NCBI GenBank assembly: GCA_030159075.1
Contig: BROG01000046.1
Location: 1,265,001-1,329,000 of the forward strand
Origin: Atrina japonica
Taxonomy: Eukaryota; Mollusca; Bivalvia; Pterioida; Pinnidae
Reading direction: 5' to 3'
Length of the DNA stretch: 64,000 bases
The notes below the pieces were generated by a model. It was not told where the DNA came from and made no database searches. It was given only the letters and a program-made list of their open reading frames with translations. The position numbers were made by a program, and so were the translations under genes. This document shows positions 1 to 14,539 of this stretch, piece by piece. Each line of letters opens with the position of its first letter. The first letter of the stretch is position 1.

Positions 1-1515
1 GGTGGTTAGAATAACAAATGCATGTGTAAAATTGAAACAATCTTGCCAAACATAACCTGTAATATCAGTTATTGTTCATCCACCATTATTTTGTGCATTA
101 CAAATTAACTTTCGGTAAATTTTTACGAAGACTACAGAGTGTCCAATAAACATGTGCTGTTTGCAGTTAATATACATTCTATTCTTATTACCCTTTGCGT
201 TTATTTTAGTAAATCATCATTTCATACCTAAATCAGGCAAGTTGGTCTTTTTCGTCGTTTCAAAACATTCATTTCTGAAATTGTACATGTGCCTATCGCA
301 TTCTCGGCTTTGTCATTCTTGACACATATATGTTCATGAACTGCCCAACTCCAACGGACTTGGCGGCACAATTGTAAAACATGAGGTACAGATACTTTTC
401 ACGGTTATATTGTTTTGATTTTGTCAATTTCAACATTCAGCAAACATTTAAGATCTAAAAAATTTATTTTAGTGACCTGATATATTTATTCATATATCCA
501 TCCGATTTTCTTCAGGTATTTAAAATAGTGTTGTAATATTATTATAGTTTACATAATACCTGCACTTTCCAATAAAAGTCACGTTCTGTATTTTAAAAGT
601 AAATACAAAATGCATAAAAATCGGCTGACTTTAACATAGTCCAAACGTGTAAAGGACTTAGATCCCCCTGATCGAATTACAAAGTACATTTGATATGGTG
701 AAAGAATTTATCTGAAAGGTCATTGCATACGGAAATACAGCTGAATTTTTAAGGTACAGGAAAACTTAAATTCTAATAAAACAAATAATATCGAAAAGAT
801 CTTTTACAATATTTCACGTATTTGATAATGTATTTGAACACGCGTTTTATCATATTCTCAACGATATGTCAGGGGACAAAAATAACCATTATGATAGCTA
901 AAGAATCTTTATGCAAAGTATCAGCATCCTAATACTATTATTAAATGAATGGTAAGCCATTGAAAAACTTAAACCAAAACCTTAACCAAAGGTTTTGGAA
1001 GGACGGACTAACGGACTGACGCAGACAAAACTTACATGTATAATCCTCAGGGTTTCAATGCTAGGGGACTAATTATATAGTATGGACTAAAGTAAATATT
1101 TATGATAAAAAAGTCATTGATTATATGTAATTGATGAATTGATGGCTTTACTTTTTCTAATTACAAACTGATTATCCCTTACGATTTTTAACTGACCATC
1201 AGCAATAAGTACAAGTTTGAGTCACAGATATTTTATATGAGACTTCATACATGGTTACGGAACCCATTCCCAATGCAAAAGTGGCTTGCATTTTCCCCCA
1301 AAATATGCAAATGTTCCCAATTTGGAGTTTTAGGATAAAGAATGTTTTACATGTAGTTAAAAGATATTGGGTCATGTATTTTCCATTTTTTTTTTTGACC
1401 CTGGTCCCATTATAATTTTCAACTTTGTACATGTAGTATGATGTTGAAAATGTGTTAAAGTGAAAGTACTGATAATATTTCTAATAAACCCTTTCTCGAT
1501 AATTGCATTCCAACT

Positions 1516-1718
1516 ATCTCACCTGTGCACAAACACTTCCGAATGGTATCAATTAGTTTCATGTCCAAGACATTTCATACCCAAGACAATTAGTACATGT
1601 ATGCTACGATTTCAAATTGTACCTTGTACCATTTGTATTTCACTGGGTGTGATTTGTGTTGGGTACAAAACTTCTTGATACCACTCAGAAGCCTTTGTGT
1701 GCAGGTGTGAGGTGAGAT
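1516..1718. mobile_element. Foldback element, family A copy 1
   Basis: Inverted ends atctcacctgtgcacaaaca and (reversed) tttgtgtgcaggtgtgaggt, with tggtatcaa...agtttcatg paired against aaaacttcttgatacca inside. It shares sequence with 2698-2868, so the two are copies of one family. Confidence 0.65.
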
Positions 1719-2697
1719 TAGAAGGAATCATGAAAGAGTTTATTTAACATCATTAAATCTGATTTTATTGGCACAGATGTAAAAAGATCATAAATCTTGA
1801 TGTTACCGGAAATTGGTTTTGCACACATCTACAATTGTAGTAAAATTAACATGGAGTTTAAGTTGATCTATCAGCTTTTTCTATTGTCTTGTTAACATAT
1901 AAAAACTCAGTAAATCAATATAAACAGTAATCAGTGTTTTACTGTTTGTTTTAGAGTCAAATCTTACACATTTTATCCGAGTTCTGGAAGATCAAGTTTA
2001 GGGGGAAATGCTTGGATTTGGAATCATTTTGATTGCTGATAAATGTAAGGCAGTGATCAATACTGCAATAGTAATATTGTCAGAGGTCCTAGGAGACAAT
2101 ATAAGATCAATTTATGAGTTATGTTCCATGTGAAGATACTTGTAAATACATTATTATTCTTATTACCTTGTGGCTTGTCGGTTCTATCCAGCTGGCAGCA
2201 ATTACATAGCTTTTGAGACCTCTGAATAATGATAAGAATATTTATTAGTATTTATAACAATAGAAATATATACATACAATGTACAATTTGTAGTATAATC
2301 TACATGATTCTTATTACACATGTAGAAATGTATAGTTGAATCTCGTTACTTATCTCAAAATTCACAGGACCATCCCTATTACTTTGAGATAACTAAAAAT
2401 TTAATAAAACATATTTTTTCTTTCCATGAATATTGGGACTGGCTGTTCAAATTTGACATATCCAAATTTTCAGCTCATATGATTTTGACATAAGAAGATT
2501 TCACTCTACCTAAGTCAAGATTTAGGGATATGACACTATGGCCATGCTTTACATATGCAATATGTCAAAGTCCATGCTTTAAATCTTCTGTCATCTTCAG
2601 ATTTTTTCCTGCCTAGTTAAAATTTCCTTTTGTCTCCATAAACAATTACGGTGATTTTCATAGACCTTTTTCATAATAACTGTGGTCCTAGTAATAT

Positions 2698-2868
2698 CAC
2701 CTGTGCACAAACAATTTCATATGACATCAAGGAGTTTCGTGCCAAAAATTTTTGTACCCAAGACAAATACTATCCATTTAAAGACAAATTGTACCCCTGT
2801 GTCTTTAATTGGGTAGGATTTGTTTTGGGTATGGAACTTCTTGATGCTGTCCGGAAGTCAAATGTGTA
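2698..2868. mobile_element. Foldback element, family A copy 2
   Basis: The left end cacctgtgcacaaacaattt and gacatcaaggagtttcgtgc pair with the right side ggaacttcttgatgctgtcc. The same core as at 1516-1718 (ggtatcaa/ttgatacc, tgggtac) is seen. Confidence 0.62.
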
Positions 2869-2874
2869 CATGTA

Positions 2875-3013
2875 ATAATTTTTATCATTTTAAAAATACA
2901 GTTGCATGCCATCAATATACAAACATGCACAGTTACAGAATAAATTTAGAATGTTCTTGCCTTAAAAACTGAGAAAGTTAGTTGAGCTTGAGTACTGAGT
3001 AATTTTGGTGCCT
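2875..3013. mobile_element. MITE family C, truncated copy
   Basis: Only the 3' part is present: gccatcaatatacaaacatg, cagttacagaataaattt and gttagttgagcttgagtact. The order matches 15003-15401. Confidence 0.6.
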
Positions 3014-3834
3014 TTTGTCCCAGATATTTGTACATGTAAATGTATGTACTGGTATATATACATTGTATGCAAATGTACATGTACACTATATAAATATATA
3101 TATATATATATAAAACTGTAGTGTACAAACATGTATACATTTGTAATAACATTGTACCAGTATACATGTACATGTATCTATGTCAGTATGGGTTTAGCCT
3201 GTATACAAGTTATCAATAAATACATGTATGCAGTTTTTGGCAATACATGTACATTTGTATATACTTTGCGTGATGTGGTGGATCTTTCAGTAAAGAGATG
3301 ATCATTCATGATTTTAGTGAGTGATATACTGTAATCATTGTTTATTTGATTCCTGCTAGGTCTTGTCCAATGGGATTGCTACAATTTACATCAGGGCATG
3401 TTGACTGTTATTCTGACATGTGATTATTGGAAAAATGATGTGAAGATACAGGAGGCTAGTGTTAAAAGGCCTCACTTCTTATTGACAAACAGTACCACGA
3501 CTTTCTTACTATTATTTTTTTTTGTGTAGCAGTAATAATTCCTTATTTAGCAATGTCCACTGTTTTTATTTTTGGGGGGGGGATTCATTAGAGTTTAATA
3601 TTGCTCTGAATATGACGGCTCATATGGCGACGACATGTCTACTGTACTAGAAGACCTCTGTTTTAAGTCACGTCCTAATGACCGATAACTGCCACTTTCT
3701 TTTGTATACTCTACAAGTTTGAGAATAAAACAAAATTTGTTTATAAATGAGCCACAAGGGTACAATGTAACTGTGGTACAGTTTTATACAAATGTTTATT
3801 AAACCCAAACTGACCAATTTTCTAAGTCACGTGA

Positions 3835-4345
3835 GCCAAAAGCTTGTGGCAACCTACCATATTAATTGTTATTGTATTGTCTGTTTTTGTGTGGCATGTC
3901 TCATTTGGGGTGCAGCATCTTCTTTCACATATTTTCAACTTCTTTTCAAGAACCAGTGCCTCTGCGCCAATTTTAACCACACTTGGCAGGAAGTATCTTA
4001 TAATGAACCGATATTACATTTAGTTATTAGTTTTGTTTCTGATCGTCCACAGGAATATGTCGGGTTGATCAAGTCTATGGAAGGCACCTAACAACTGTTT
4101 TATTCTGTCAAGAACCATATTCTTATTTAATAAATGTCTTCATTTGCCATTATACACAGAATTGTGAATCTTTTCATCCACTATTGCTGTCTATTGTTGC
4201 TATTGACTGCCCATAGAACCATAAAAGGCAGTCACACGACTCTTTTTACCCATTGAAATGACAACATTTCAGTCCGAGGCATAACAATGGGGAATGATCA
4301 GCATATTCTTACTGTAATCATACAAATTTACATGTCACTCAGGTG
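3835..4345 (+). repeat. Dispersed repeat with a second copy downstream
   Basis: It contains gccaattttaaccacacttg gcaggaa and ends gtcactcaggtgacctaggg. The copy at 4420-4800 has gccaattttaatcaaacttg gtaggaa and actcagctgacc in the same order. The family is not named. Confidence 0.55.
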
Positions 4346-4419
4346 ACCTAGGGCCTGTTTGACCTCTTTGTATATAGTAAGATAAGAGAAAGATATTAGG
4401 AACTATTTACAGATCCTAC

Positions 4420-4800
4420 TGGTAGAGGTTCATGGGGTCAAAGGTCACATGATACAGTGAAATTATATAAAAGTTGAAGAAAAACTTATTTTTTCCATTA
4501 ACTTATGTACTCTACCTAAGTTAATGAAAAATAAGTTTTTCATCAACTTTAAAACAATTCCATGTCTTGTGAGGAACAAATGGGCCAATTTTAATCAAAC
4601 TTGGTAGGAACTGTCCCTAGGTGAAGGTTGTTAAGATTTGTTAATAAAGGAGGCTTAAAACTCATATAGGGGCTCCAAAAATGGCCAAAACTTTGTACAT
4701 CTTTTTAGATAATATCTCACAAATCAGTGATCAACATATTATTACTTTAATCTTACATTTTACTCAGCTGACCGGTAAGGTCTGTAAGTGTTGTGCTTCT
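4420..4800 (+). repeat. Dispersed repeat, second copy, with an inner hairpin
   Basis: Copy of 3835-4345. It includes a hairpin at 4470-4550: arms aaagttgaagaaaaacttat and ataagtttttcatcaacttt around a short loop. Confidence 0.55.
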
Positions 4801-7800
4801 TGTTTTTTTTTTAAACCAGTAGCAAGATATGATGGCATACATGTACATGTATTTTCTAGAAATATTTCTTTATGTTTGTTTTGTGAGAAAAATTAAGGGT
4901 AGATAAATTCAGGTTCTAACTTCTGGATTAATAATCGATCATGATATATCACAGCAAGTTATTAGTGGCAGGTAATAAAGATCTTCATGAAGACGTTCTA
5001 CATTGATTTCCCACAGGAATTCATCAAAATCTAGACGCTGTTTGTGGAATCTTGTTATTGAAGTGACCAAGAAAACTACCATTGTAAATTAGTATTTACA
5101 TGTGTGTTTTGTATTGTAGTTTGGGTGGGGGGTGTATTTGTTGGTTTTTTTTTGTTTTTGTTTAGATGCTCCAGAAGATATTGAGAAACAGTTTTGTTAT
5201 CTAGTGCTACAGTGTACATGTTATTGATCAAATGACCTAAAATGTACAGTGTATTATACACATGTAACTTATATTTAAAAATTTGACTTTTATATTCATT
5301 TAATATCAGTGACATGCTCTCAAGATCAAAAGCAATGAAATGAAAACAATGCATACAGTTACTTTTCAAGACACTATAACAATCTGTCCAGTATCACTAC
5401 TGTACATGTATGTGTCAACCATTTGACCAATACAGAATTAGGTCAGCCTTGATCTTATAAACATTTAGGTATCACTATGTGCCAATCATTTGATCATTAC
5501 AAAATTAGAACAGCCTTGACCTTATAAAGACCATGACCTCAGGTATTTTCCACCTTATCACACAGTGCAAGAATAAGGCCCCATTCCTAATGCCAATACA
5601 AGCATTTTTTTCCACTTTGCAGTCCAAATATCCCAACTGAAGTCAAATGACAAAAAATTTAGAGATTCTTATATTTTCACATATGGATTTCCCAGTTTCA
5701 ATAAAATTCCCAACTCAAAAGGCCCATGCCCCATTCTCATATGGGTGTGGAAAATCCCTGGCCCTGGTTTCCATTATCATCACTTTGGCTATTTATTAAT
5801 TTAGATATCTTGAAATCACCATGGAATAAAAATAAATATTATTAATTTTTAGTGTAAGGTTAATGGAAAAAATCCTTCAGCTACAGTTTGCTGAAACATG
5901 AGTAGTTTTACCTATATGTATACAAATGTACCGATGAAACATACACAAACATTTACAGTTTATACACACAGATATATACTGGTAAAACAATTACATGTAC
6001 ACAGATACACAAGCAAATGCATACAAGATATGAACATACAGATACATGTACATTTATATAAACACATACATATGTATAATATATATGTACAGAGAGAGAG
6101 AGAGAGAGGGAGAGAGAGTGAGAGAATTTATGTAATAAATAACTTTATGTAATATATGTCTGTAGGTTATGAAAACACAGATCACAAATATTTGTAGAAC
6201 AAGATTAAACAGATCTGAAATGATAAATATAAAAGTAATTCAGCATTGCTGACGACAGTTACTCATTGCTACACACAAAATTGATCTGTTCTGATATACA
6301 TCAGGATGGCTTCTTGTGGTGTTTAATCGTACAGAATAAATTTCTTTATTATTCACCATATGCTACCAGCAGACATAATCTGTTTTTGTGAAGTCTGATA
6401 TTGCATTTAGCAATTCTTGTCACAAATAGATTTATGGATAAAAACATTGTAACTTGTTTGTGGTAAGTTGTGCTTTGCTTAACTTTAAAGATGACAAACA
6501 GTCATCGAATATATATGTAGGGTCACAGACAGTATTAAGTTTATACAGTGGAACATCACTATGAACACCATCTAATTGACTGCCTAAAAGTGGTCTGAAT
6601 AGCGAGGTTGTCTTATAATTGAGAGTATGAACTCATCTAATGCTTATTAAGAAATTTGCAAGAGTAAATATTTGTGGTCTTAAATGCAAGATGTTCTTTA
6701 GGCGATGATCCACTGTACATATAATAACAGCCCAAAGACAATAATTGTTTGTACACTAAAACTTTACAAAGCTGACACTAATCTTGAGTTAGCATTGTGG
6801 TCAGATTTCACAGGATGTCAGATTTCTTGGGTGATCAAATAGACCCAGTTTTCCTCTTGTCCAAACTTGAAATTGTTATTTTGCAGATGTACATGTATGT
6901 ACACATTTTGAAGATTTACATTTTATTATGATTTTCATTTTTCAGAATTTCATGGATAGTAATAGATTTACTGCAGTAGCAACCAAGGAAAATTTTTCAG
7001 ACATGATAACACTTTAGTTTGGTTTAATCATACATGTACTTTCATTTTACTAGTACATTGTACATGTAGGTAAAGGATGGCAGTGATTATTCAGAAATGC
7101 TATTTTCCTTTCAAATTGAGAAAAATTTCAATACATAAAGATAAATTTTTACAATTTTATCAAATCTGGGAAAACAAACAGAATACCTTGTAAACACCTA
7201 TAAATACTCCTTAAAATTTATAAAGTGGCTGAAGTGGGACTGGCAATATGTTTGTGTTAGTCATTCAGTCATTCTTTTATCTGTTATACATTGTAATTTA
7301 TTTTCACACAGTATTTTACATTAAATGTTTAATCCTTGGAATAATTCATAATTAGAAATTCTTTTTACTATTTTGATTACTTCCCCTGTTAATGTGTTGA
7401 TAAAGTTTTATAAATACGTGTATACAGTAAATGTACTTAATGACTGAAGACTAAAAGTTAATGGTAAAATTTAATTATGATGTACATTTCCTTTATAGTA
7501 CAAATGTAAATGAGAACTTGTATATTGATTAGATTTTAAGCCCTGCTGTTGGAGTGACTGATGCTAAGATTTTTATCACTGGAAATAAATGCATAGCAGG
7601 TTTCTTGTAATTCTTTTGTTATTGTGAAATCAAAAGTTCTATGTGAATATAAATCATTACATGTATTATTGAGGTATCAATTGCTACATTTGTGTTTATG
7701 GTGGAATCTCATATCTTAGTATTATCTACATGTTGGAACAAAACAAATGCAAATTTGAAATGAATTGATTTCCAATCTGTAAATCTAAGTGTTCATCCAA

Positions 7801-7828
7801 CCCATATATAGACAATGTACATGTCAAT

Positions 7829-8241
7829 GCTGTGGAAATGAAAAGTCGTAATTGTCACTTACGACCTTTTACATTTTTTTTGTTTTTGGATAAACTTTCA
7901 ATTCTGCATCCTCCTATGAAAAAATCAAGTCAAAACTCCCAATAGAAATTAAGGAAAAAGTGACTTACGAAAAGTCAGAAGTGGCAGATACAACCCAAAT
8001 TACTGTACAATTAATTTGGGTATCGTGGGTTGAAAGGTCGAATCTACATCTAAACTTTAAGCTTTTATATGAAATATTTTGAATCTATCATTGCTGTTTA
8101 TTATCTATTTTGACATAGATATTGAATAAAAATACAAGTGCAGTTACTGTTACAATATCTGTGTTAGTCTAATTAAAAATTAGTTTTATCCTCCTACTGA
8201 AAAGTTTCAAAATTGCAGTTAAGACCTTTTAATTCCACAGC
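7829..8241. mobile_element. Inverted-repeat element
   Basis: Ends gctgtggaaatgaaaagtcg and (reversed) gctgtggaattaaaaggtct match, and the inner catcctcctatgaaaa faces tcctcctactgaaaa. About 413 bp; no clear target duplication. Confidence 0.55.
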
Positions 8242-8390
8242 GTCGAGATATTGATTGCTCTACCAACATTCACTCATCCAAACACACATTCCGTATTGTC
8301 ATCTTCTTTATTCTTCATTTCGGCTTCAGTTTTAGCTTTTTGATAGCTCTATGACCAGTCTTTCAAAATTAAAACATAGGAAAAATAGTG

Positions 8391-8695
8391 GGTCAGTGTA
8401 ACACTTAACAGTTCAAAAACCGAAACTTTTTGGAATTTTAGATAATTGAAATTTAAACTAAAAATCTAAAATATCAAATACCTAAAACTGTTATTGAAAT
8501 TTGAAATTTTTTACCAAAAACCTTAAGTATCAAAAGTATCTAAAACCACTTTTGAATATTAGTAGTTCTTTGTCAAAAATCAAAAATCTAAAATTTGGTT
8601 TTAGATATTTGATATTTAAGGTTTTTATTTAAAATTTCAATTATCTAAAATTCCAAATGTTTTGGATTTGTGAATTGTTAAGTGTTACATTGACC
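8391..8695. mobile_element. Foldback MITE with 6-bp target duplication
   Basis: The first ~66 bp (ggtcagtgtaacacttaaca...) match the reverse complement of the last ~66 bp with few changes. atagtg flanks both ends at 8385-8390 and 8696-8701. The 305-bp length and lack of coding potential fit a MITE. Confidence 0.85.
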
Positions 8696-9843
8696 ATAGT
8701 GATTTAAGTCATTCAAACTCTCATAGACGTAAGTGAGTGACAGAGTATTCCTTCGACGATGCAGATTGTCTCTGGTTCATATTGTAAATATGACTAATTC
8801 TTGTTTTTAGCTTTTCGACTTTTTTTCCTCATGGAATTTAGTAACTGATTAATAGAATTTTATCTGAGTGACAAGATTCTGATTTAGTCAAAGGGTGTCC
8901 GTTATACTTTGTATATTCTGAGTTTCGATAACAAAGTTGGAGAGAGTTACAATATACAGTTATTTCATGGGTTTTCTAGCAAAAGTCAAAATATTGTCCC
9001 AGGCATCCTTGGGTAACCTTTTTCCCATGTTTGTCCTAATTTGATACAATTTCAGATTAAAAAAATTTCCAATTGTGTTGCAAATGACATTTTCCAAAAT
9101 TTGGCAGAAAAAGGTCTGACCACACTCACTAATTTTTCAGTTATATGGAGGTGGAGAGTTTTTAATGATGGAAGAGAAAACCTGGTTGATATGTATCTGG
9201 GAGAAACCACCATCTTTCTGCAAGAAGCCTACATGTAAACTTTCCAACAGCATTGGGACTTTTTTTTTTTTTTGCTGACAAGAGTTTGCAATCTCTCAAT
9301 ATTTCAATATTTCAACTATTATTTCCTTCATTGCAAGTATAGAGACCGGTTGCATTTATGACACACAGCTGTTCAGCTGTTACGTCATATGAAAATCTCC
9401 CTCCAAAAAGTCAATTATATAGAATGAATTTCGTATCCAGCTGACTACAGATTCAAAGAAAAATGGCAATATATATAAATATAAGGATTGTTTTTCATTT
9501 TTTTTAAAAAACATGGAATATATATACAATGGCTCATGGAAAATTATTTACTAAAACATTCAACCAAGCCATGTAGTATTGCTGCAAGCTCCAGACTATA
9601 TTTTCAAAATCTTTTTGAAACTGCTAAGATTCTGATAAGGAAACATTTGTCACTCTCACTTCCTGATTATAATATCAAAAGGATTTGAAACAACTTGCAA
9701 AGGTTATTACTGGTTTGTTCTCTATATAAGCTGCCAATTATTTTCCAATCAGATTGTGTTGTGTTTGTATTCAACTTCCCTATGTCAGTGTACCAGATGC
9801 TAGTTAATGTATGCAACTGAAAATAAAATCATACACTCAATGT

Positions 9844-9855
9844 CATATATATATA

Positions 9856-9942
<87 letters not shown>
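9844..9942. repeat. (TA)n microsatellite
   Basis: About 100 bp of TA with one interruption (attata). Open frames of alternating Ile-Tyr across it are not genes. Confidence 0.95.
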
Positions 9943-9945
<3 letters not shown>

Positions 9946-10227
9946 TTATAAGAATGAATGATATTCATTTGTCCACGTACTTATTGACTGTTAGTCATAT
10001 TTGATTTTAATCCATTTCACAAGTTATAGGAGTCTGAACAAGCTTGGAACAGGCAGATCAGAGGATTTAGTATGCGTTCAAGATTTCACATTTTCAGACT
10101 CTTTATGATTTGCCTTTTGATATTTTCATAGTTGAATTTAAAGATGTTAAACACTAGATATGATGTTTCCATGTGTTGCAAATCCCTCTATGTGATACAC
10201 CTAGATTTAAATGATCATCCTTTCTGT

Positions 10228-10380
<153 letters not shown>

Positions 10381-10630
10381 CAGTGGAATCTCATTATGTG
10401 AGATGAGTCAGAATTCCAGTTATGTCTACCAGTAAGTTGAATGGCTTGTCCATTTTTTAAAAGGTAGAAAAAATGTATTATTGAATACAATTTGTATTTT
10501 GGTTTTCTCAATTGCCAGACATCTTGAAGAAATAGTGATGGTCCTGTGAATTTCGAGATAACGAGATTCATTGTACATTGTACCTGGAATATCCATCTTT
10601 TTCACTCTTTTCCTCTTTTGTCTTGTATAC

Positions 10631-10932
10631 ATTCCTACCTTTGATTTACTATTCCTACCTTTGTTTTACTATTCCTACCTTTGTTTTACTATTCCTACCT
10701 TTGATTTACTATTCCTACCTTTGATTTACTATTCCTACCTTTGTTTTACTATTCCTACCTTTGATTTACTATTCCTACCTTTTACTATTCCTACCTTTGA
10801 TTTACTATTCTTACCTTTGATTTACTATTCTTACCTTTGATTTACTATTCCTACCTTTGATTTACTATTCTTACCTTTGATTTACTATCCCTACCTTTGT
10901 TTTACTATTCCTACCTTTGATTTACTATTCCT
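10631..10932 (+). repeat. 20-bp minisatellite
   Basis: About 15 copies of attcctacctttgatttact, with some attcttacc and tttgtttt variants and one shortened copy. A frame reads through part of it but it is not a gene. Confidence 0.92.
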
Positions 10933-10939
10933 GCATGTG

Positions 10940-11450
10940 ATGGTTTACATGGAGTGGTAGAGTGTTGGACTCCCAAGAAGAAGGTCCAGAGTTCGAATTC
11001 TAATTCCAAGTCATACCAATGATCGTGAATTTAGGTATTGACTCTTCCTTCATCAAGCACTCATCATATGAAATTCCCACTTATGTTGGGCGAGACTTAA
11101 AATTGTAGTTGTATTGTTGTTTGACGTCCCACTCAAGAATTTTTCACTCATATGGGGACATCACCAGATGCTGGTGAGAGCCTTAAAATTGTGGCTTAAG
11201 TTTGGCACTTATGTCCATTGAGGGTTCTTTAACGTGCCGGCACCTACTGTGACAGGGGACCTCAGTTTTTACTGTCTCAAATGAAGGACAGGAAGAGCCA
11301 GCCATCTCCGCTGAAGCTCGAAACCTTTTGACTTTCTAGTTGTGAATTGAGACTTAAACTGAGGACTCTGGTCAAGGAGGGTTTGGTACTTTTCAGGGTC
11401 CACTCTACATTGGTGTTAGTCTGTAGTGTATGCCCAAATTTGTAGCATTT
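10940..11450 (+). mobile_element. SINE-like host element with tRNA-type head
   Basis: tggtttacatggagtggtag resembles an A-box region and gagttcgaattctaattcc a B box. The sequence runs into cccacttatgttgggcgaga, is interrupted by the SINE at 11102-11348, and resumes actgaggactctggtcaagg. Its 3' end is uncertain. Confidence 0.5.
11102..11348 (-). mobile_element. Family 1 SINE, reversed, inserted in another SINE
   Basis: Tail gttgtttgacgtcccactca, middle gagggttctttaacgtgccg, then ggacaggaagagccagccat and ctgaagctcgaaacc. The 10-bp direct repeat gagacttaaa lies at 11092-11101 and 11349-11358. Confidence 0.82.
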
Positions 11451-11613
11451 CAACTACAACTGGTTACTGTGTGCCTGGAAATTTTTGCTCCAGATTATTT
11501 TTGCCATGTATGTCTGTGCTTTAGTTTGTTAGTTTGAAAATTAAATTTGCCCTCTTATGTAAGGGCAAAAATGCTGATAGTTACATGTAGAAGGTAGTTA
11601 ATATTTCCATGTA

Positions 11614-12135
11614 CAGTAAAACCCACATATAACAAATTTCAAGGGACCTTATTTTTCAAAATGTTATTAGGACAGTTCGTTATATATTTATAGAGAGTTG
11701 GAATGAATGGTTACAATGCAATTCGTTAAGAACAATAATCACTCTAAATTCAGGCTAAACATGAACTTTCCTAAGAAGAAAAAAAGAAAGAAATTTTCAT
11801 ATGAAGTAAAAAGAAAACACTTTTTGTTACTTTTAATATACACAAGAGAAATCAGGCCTACTTATGCTTGACAAAAATGTCAACAATTGACTTTTGTTTT
11901 AATGATATTGATCACTTCGTTATAAAACTATAAAACACGTTGGTTGGGTCGATGTCAAGGGACATGAAAATAATGTTTGTTATAGGTAAATATTCGTTAT
12001 AGAAAATTTGTTATAAAATTGTTTTTCAGCTAAGAGTATATAGAGGTGCAGTCGAGGATTACATACATGAACTGATTCATTATGTGCATGAATTCGTACA
12101 AGCCGAGTTCGTCATATTCAAGTTTTACTGTATAC
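11614..12135. mobile_element. Terminal-inverted-repeat element
   Basis: Left end tacagtaaaacccacatata and right end ttcaagttttactgtatac are inverted copies over about 16 bp. Several gttataw motifs occur inside. No transposase is seen. Confidence 0.5.
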
Positions 12136-12680
12136 AGTTTGCCTCAATATCAGTGAAAAATCCTTAGTATGATGTCAAGTATAAATACAGGATCATTCCT
12201 TATTTACGTGTATGATAATGTTTACATAGAAAGATATAAGTACTCAGCTCATTTGTACCTGTATGTGTGTCATTTTGATCAAACATATGAGAATAATGTA
12301 TTGCTTTCATTAAGTAAATTAGTGATTTTTAGGGTGATCTTACAGTAGGATGTTGGCGAGGAACATAGTGATTCTACTGGAAGTTGTTAGCAGCACTTCA
12401 TTTGTATTTGTGATACACTAGGAATTTTTCTTAATATTTTGGGAATAGGAATTTGGAATATTGAAATTGGGAAATCTAAAAAAAAAACACAATATTTGAA
12501 TTCACAAGAATCTCTTCAAATTCATTATCATTTCATTTCAGTTGTTGAAGTTTTACTGTAAATTGAGAAAAATTGCATATTTTTACATTGGGAATAGGTG
12601 CCTTATTTTGGCCCCCTATGATAGGATGGAAAATCCCTGTAAATACAAACAATTGTAAATACATGTATCATTATACATTT

Positions 12681-12813
12681 ATTGCCCTGGTTGTAGGGAG
12701 ACATAAGGATTTGTTTACCCAAGGCAAGTCATATTTCCTGAGGGTGAAGTGTGAGGGGAATAGGACTTGCGGCGGGTAAACAGATCTTCATGTCTCCATA
12801 CAACCAGGGCAAT
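12681..12813. mobile_element. Hairpin element, 133 bp
   Basis: Left arm 12681-12720 begins attgccctggttgtagggag and right arm 12774-12813 ends caaccagggcaat. Four mismatches in 40 bp; pairing continues inward through gcaagtc/gacttgc. It is either a small foldback transposon or the stem of a structured RNA; the former is more likely. Confidence 0.75.
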
Positions 12814-14453
12814 GAATTGTTTATTATACCAAAATATAGAATCAATAAAGACTGTCGAATAAGCTGCAAGGTTTTACGCATGAGGGAGACATGACACATG
12901 CGAGGAAAATATGACACACGGGGGACACAGAGAAGTGTAGTCTCCCTGACACGTAACAGCTCTCCACCAATCCCTGACTGTGTTTTATTTATGAGCTATA
13001 ATAATAAGAAAATACCAGTGTTACCTCTATAAATCCAGAGAAAAATATCATCTTGACTATATGATATATTTATGCACACACACATTGAAAATATCACAGT
13101 CCAAATGTGCCTTTACTGGCTTTAATCATATATATTATCCATCACCACTTGAATACAAATGTTGCATTTTTAAAGTGTTCACTGAAAGATGCTATAGAAG
13201 TTAAAACCTTTTCACTGAGATTAAGTTTCAGAGTCTTTTTACATGTAGTACTGTAACCGTAGATACAATGTTTTCCTAATTAACCTCCCTGTCTACATTT
13301 GTAAATTATGTAACAGTTGAAAGTATATCTCTTTTTTCACAATCAGTTCTTTTTATAAATAATGGAGAAAGAAACTGTTCATCATTTAGATAAATCAATA
13401 TGCTGAAGCACATGGAAGGCTGCTCATTGAACCGTTGAGATTATCCCAAATGATGACAAATTCTTTTACGTGATGTGAAACGTGTGTTGTTTCAGGAGTA
13501 GGACATGTGTTTTGTTTCTGTGAATATTATAAACATATTTACATTTGACGTGTTAAACAGTGGAGAGCTGGATCAATAGATTTTGATGAGGGAAACATAG
13601 CCAAACAAGTCGAAGTTGATCAATGGCTTTGTTGTTCTGTCTGTTGAGTGTTGTGTTGAATTGATAAAATAGTCAGTGCCCTGTAATGATACAAGTTACT
13701 ATTTAAAAAAACCAACATAATCCCCAAAATACTAGTATGATCCCCCAAAGACTGGCATGATCCCCATATGAAGAAGAAAATTTCAATGACCAATAATATC
13801 TCATGTTTTCGACTAAAGCTCTTCTATGACAGAGATCTCTGTATTCGTAGGCGTTGTATTTATTGATTGAAGCAACAGGAAAGTGGCTATTTTACAAAGT
13901 AAGGATTAATTTGCTGGAAATATAATACAGTTTATTAGAGTAACATCACTGATGTATTTATAATAGAACATTTTGCCAGGTAAATCATTCTGTCTTGTTG
14001 CATGCTATTATGTGTATTATGTGGAGTAATGATTCTTTGTTAATTGTTGTCAATTTAAGGTACTTGTTAGGCTGCGTTTCTGTCTCATATACAAACATGG
14101 TACAATCATAGTTGATACATTCTAGATCTTTGTTTTTTTTCTGATTTTGCTGTTGATTAAAATGTTGTATCTGTGCTATGTAAAAATCACAAGAAATTCA
14201 GAACATTGGGACTTGTTTTTGTACAAAAATATGACATTGATCTAGCTGGTGTAAATAGAAAGATGTATCATGCATGTTTCATGAATATAATTAATCAATT
14301 AAGTTTAGAATTAACATACAGATTTGTTGTACAGATGATGATGACATGATACATGTATATATATATATATATATCATAAATATATATAAATATCATGTTG
14401 TTACTGTCACTCACATGTACATAGTCACACATGCACTATTACACACATGCATA

Positions 14454-14454
<1 letters not shown>

Positions 14455-14536
<82 letters not shown>
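14455..14536. repeat. (TC)n microsatellite
   Basis: About 80 bp of TC. Frames of Ser-Leu and Arg-Glu on the two strands come from it. Confidence 0.95.

Positions 14537-14539
<3 letters not shown>

Noticed and set aside
10571..10840. 89-codon frame rich in Phe, Leu, Tyr and Pro resembling a membrane protein
   Set aside because: It reads through a 20-bp minisatellite; no start context or homology.
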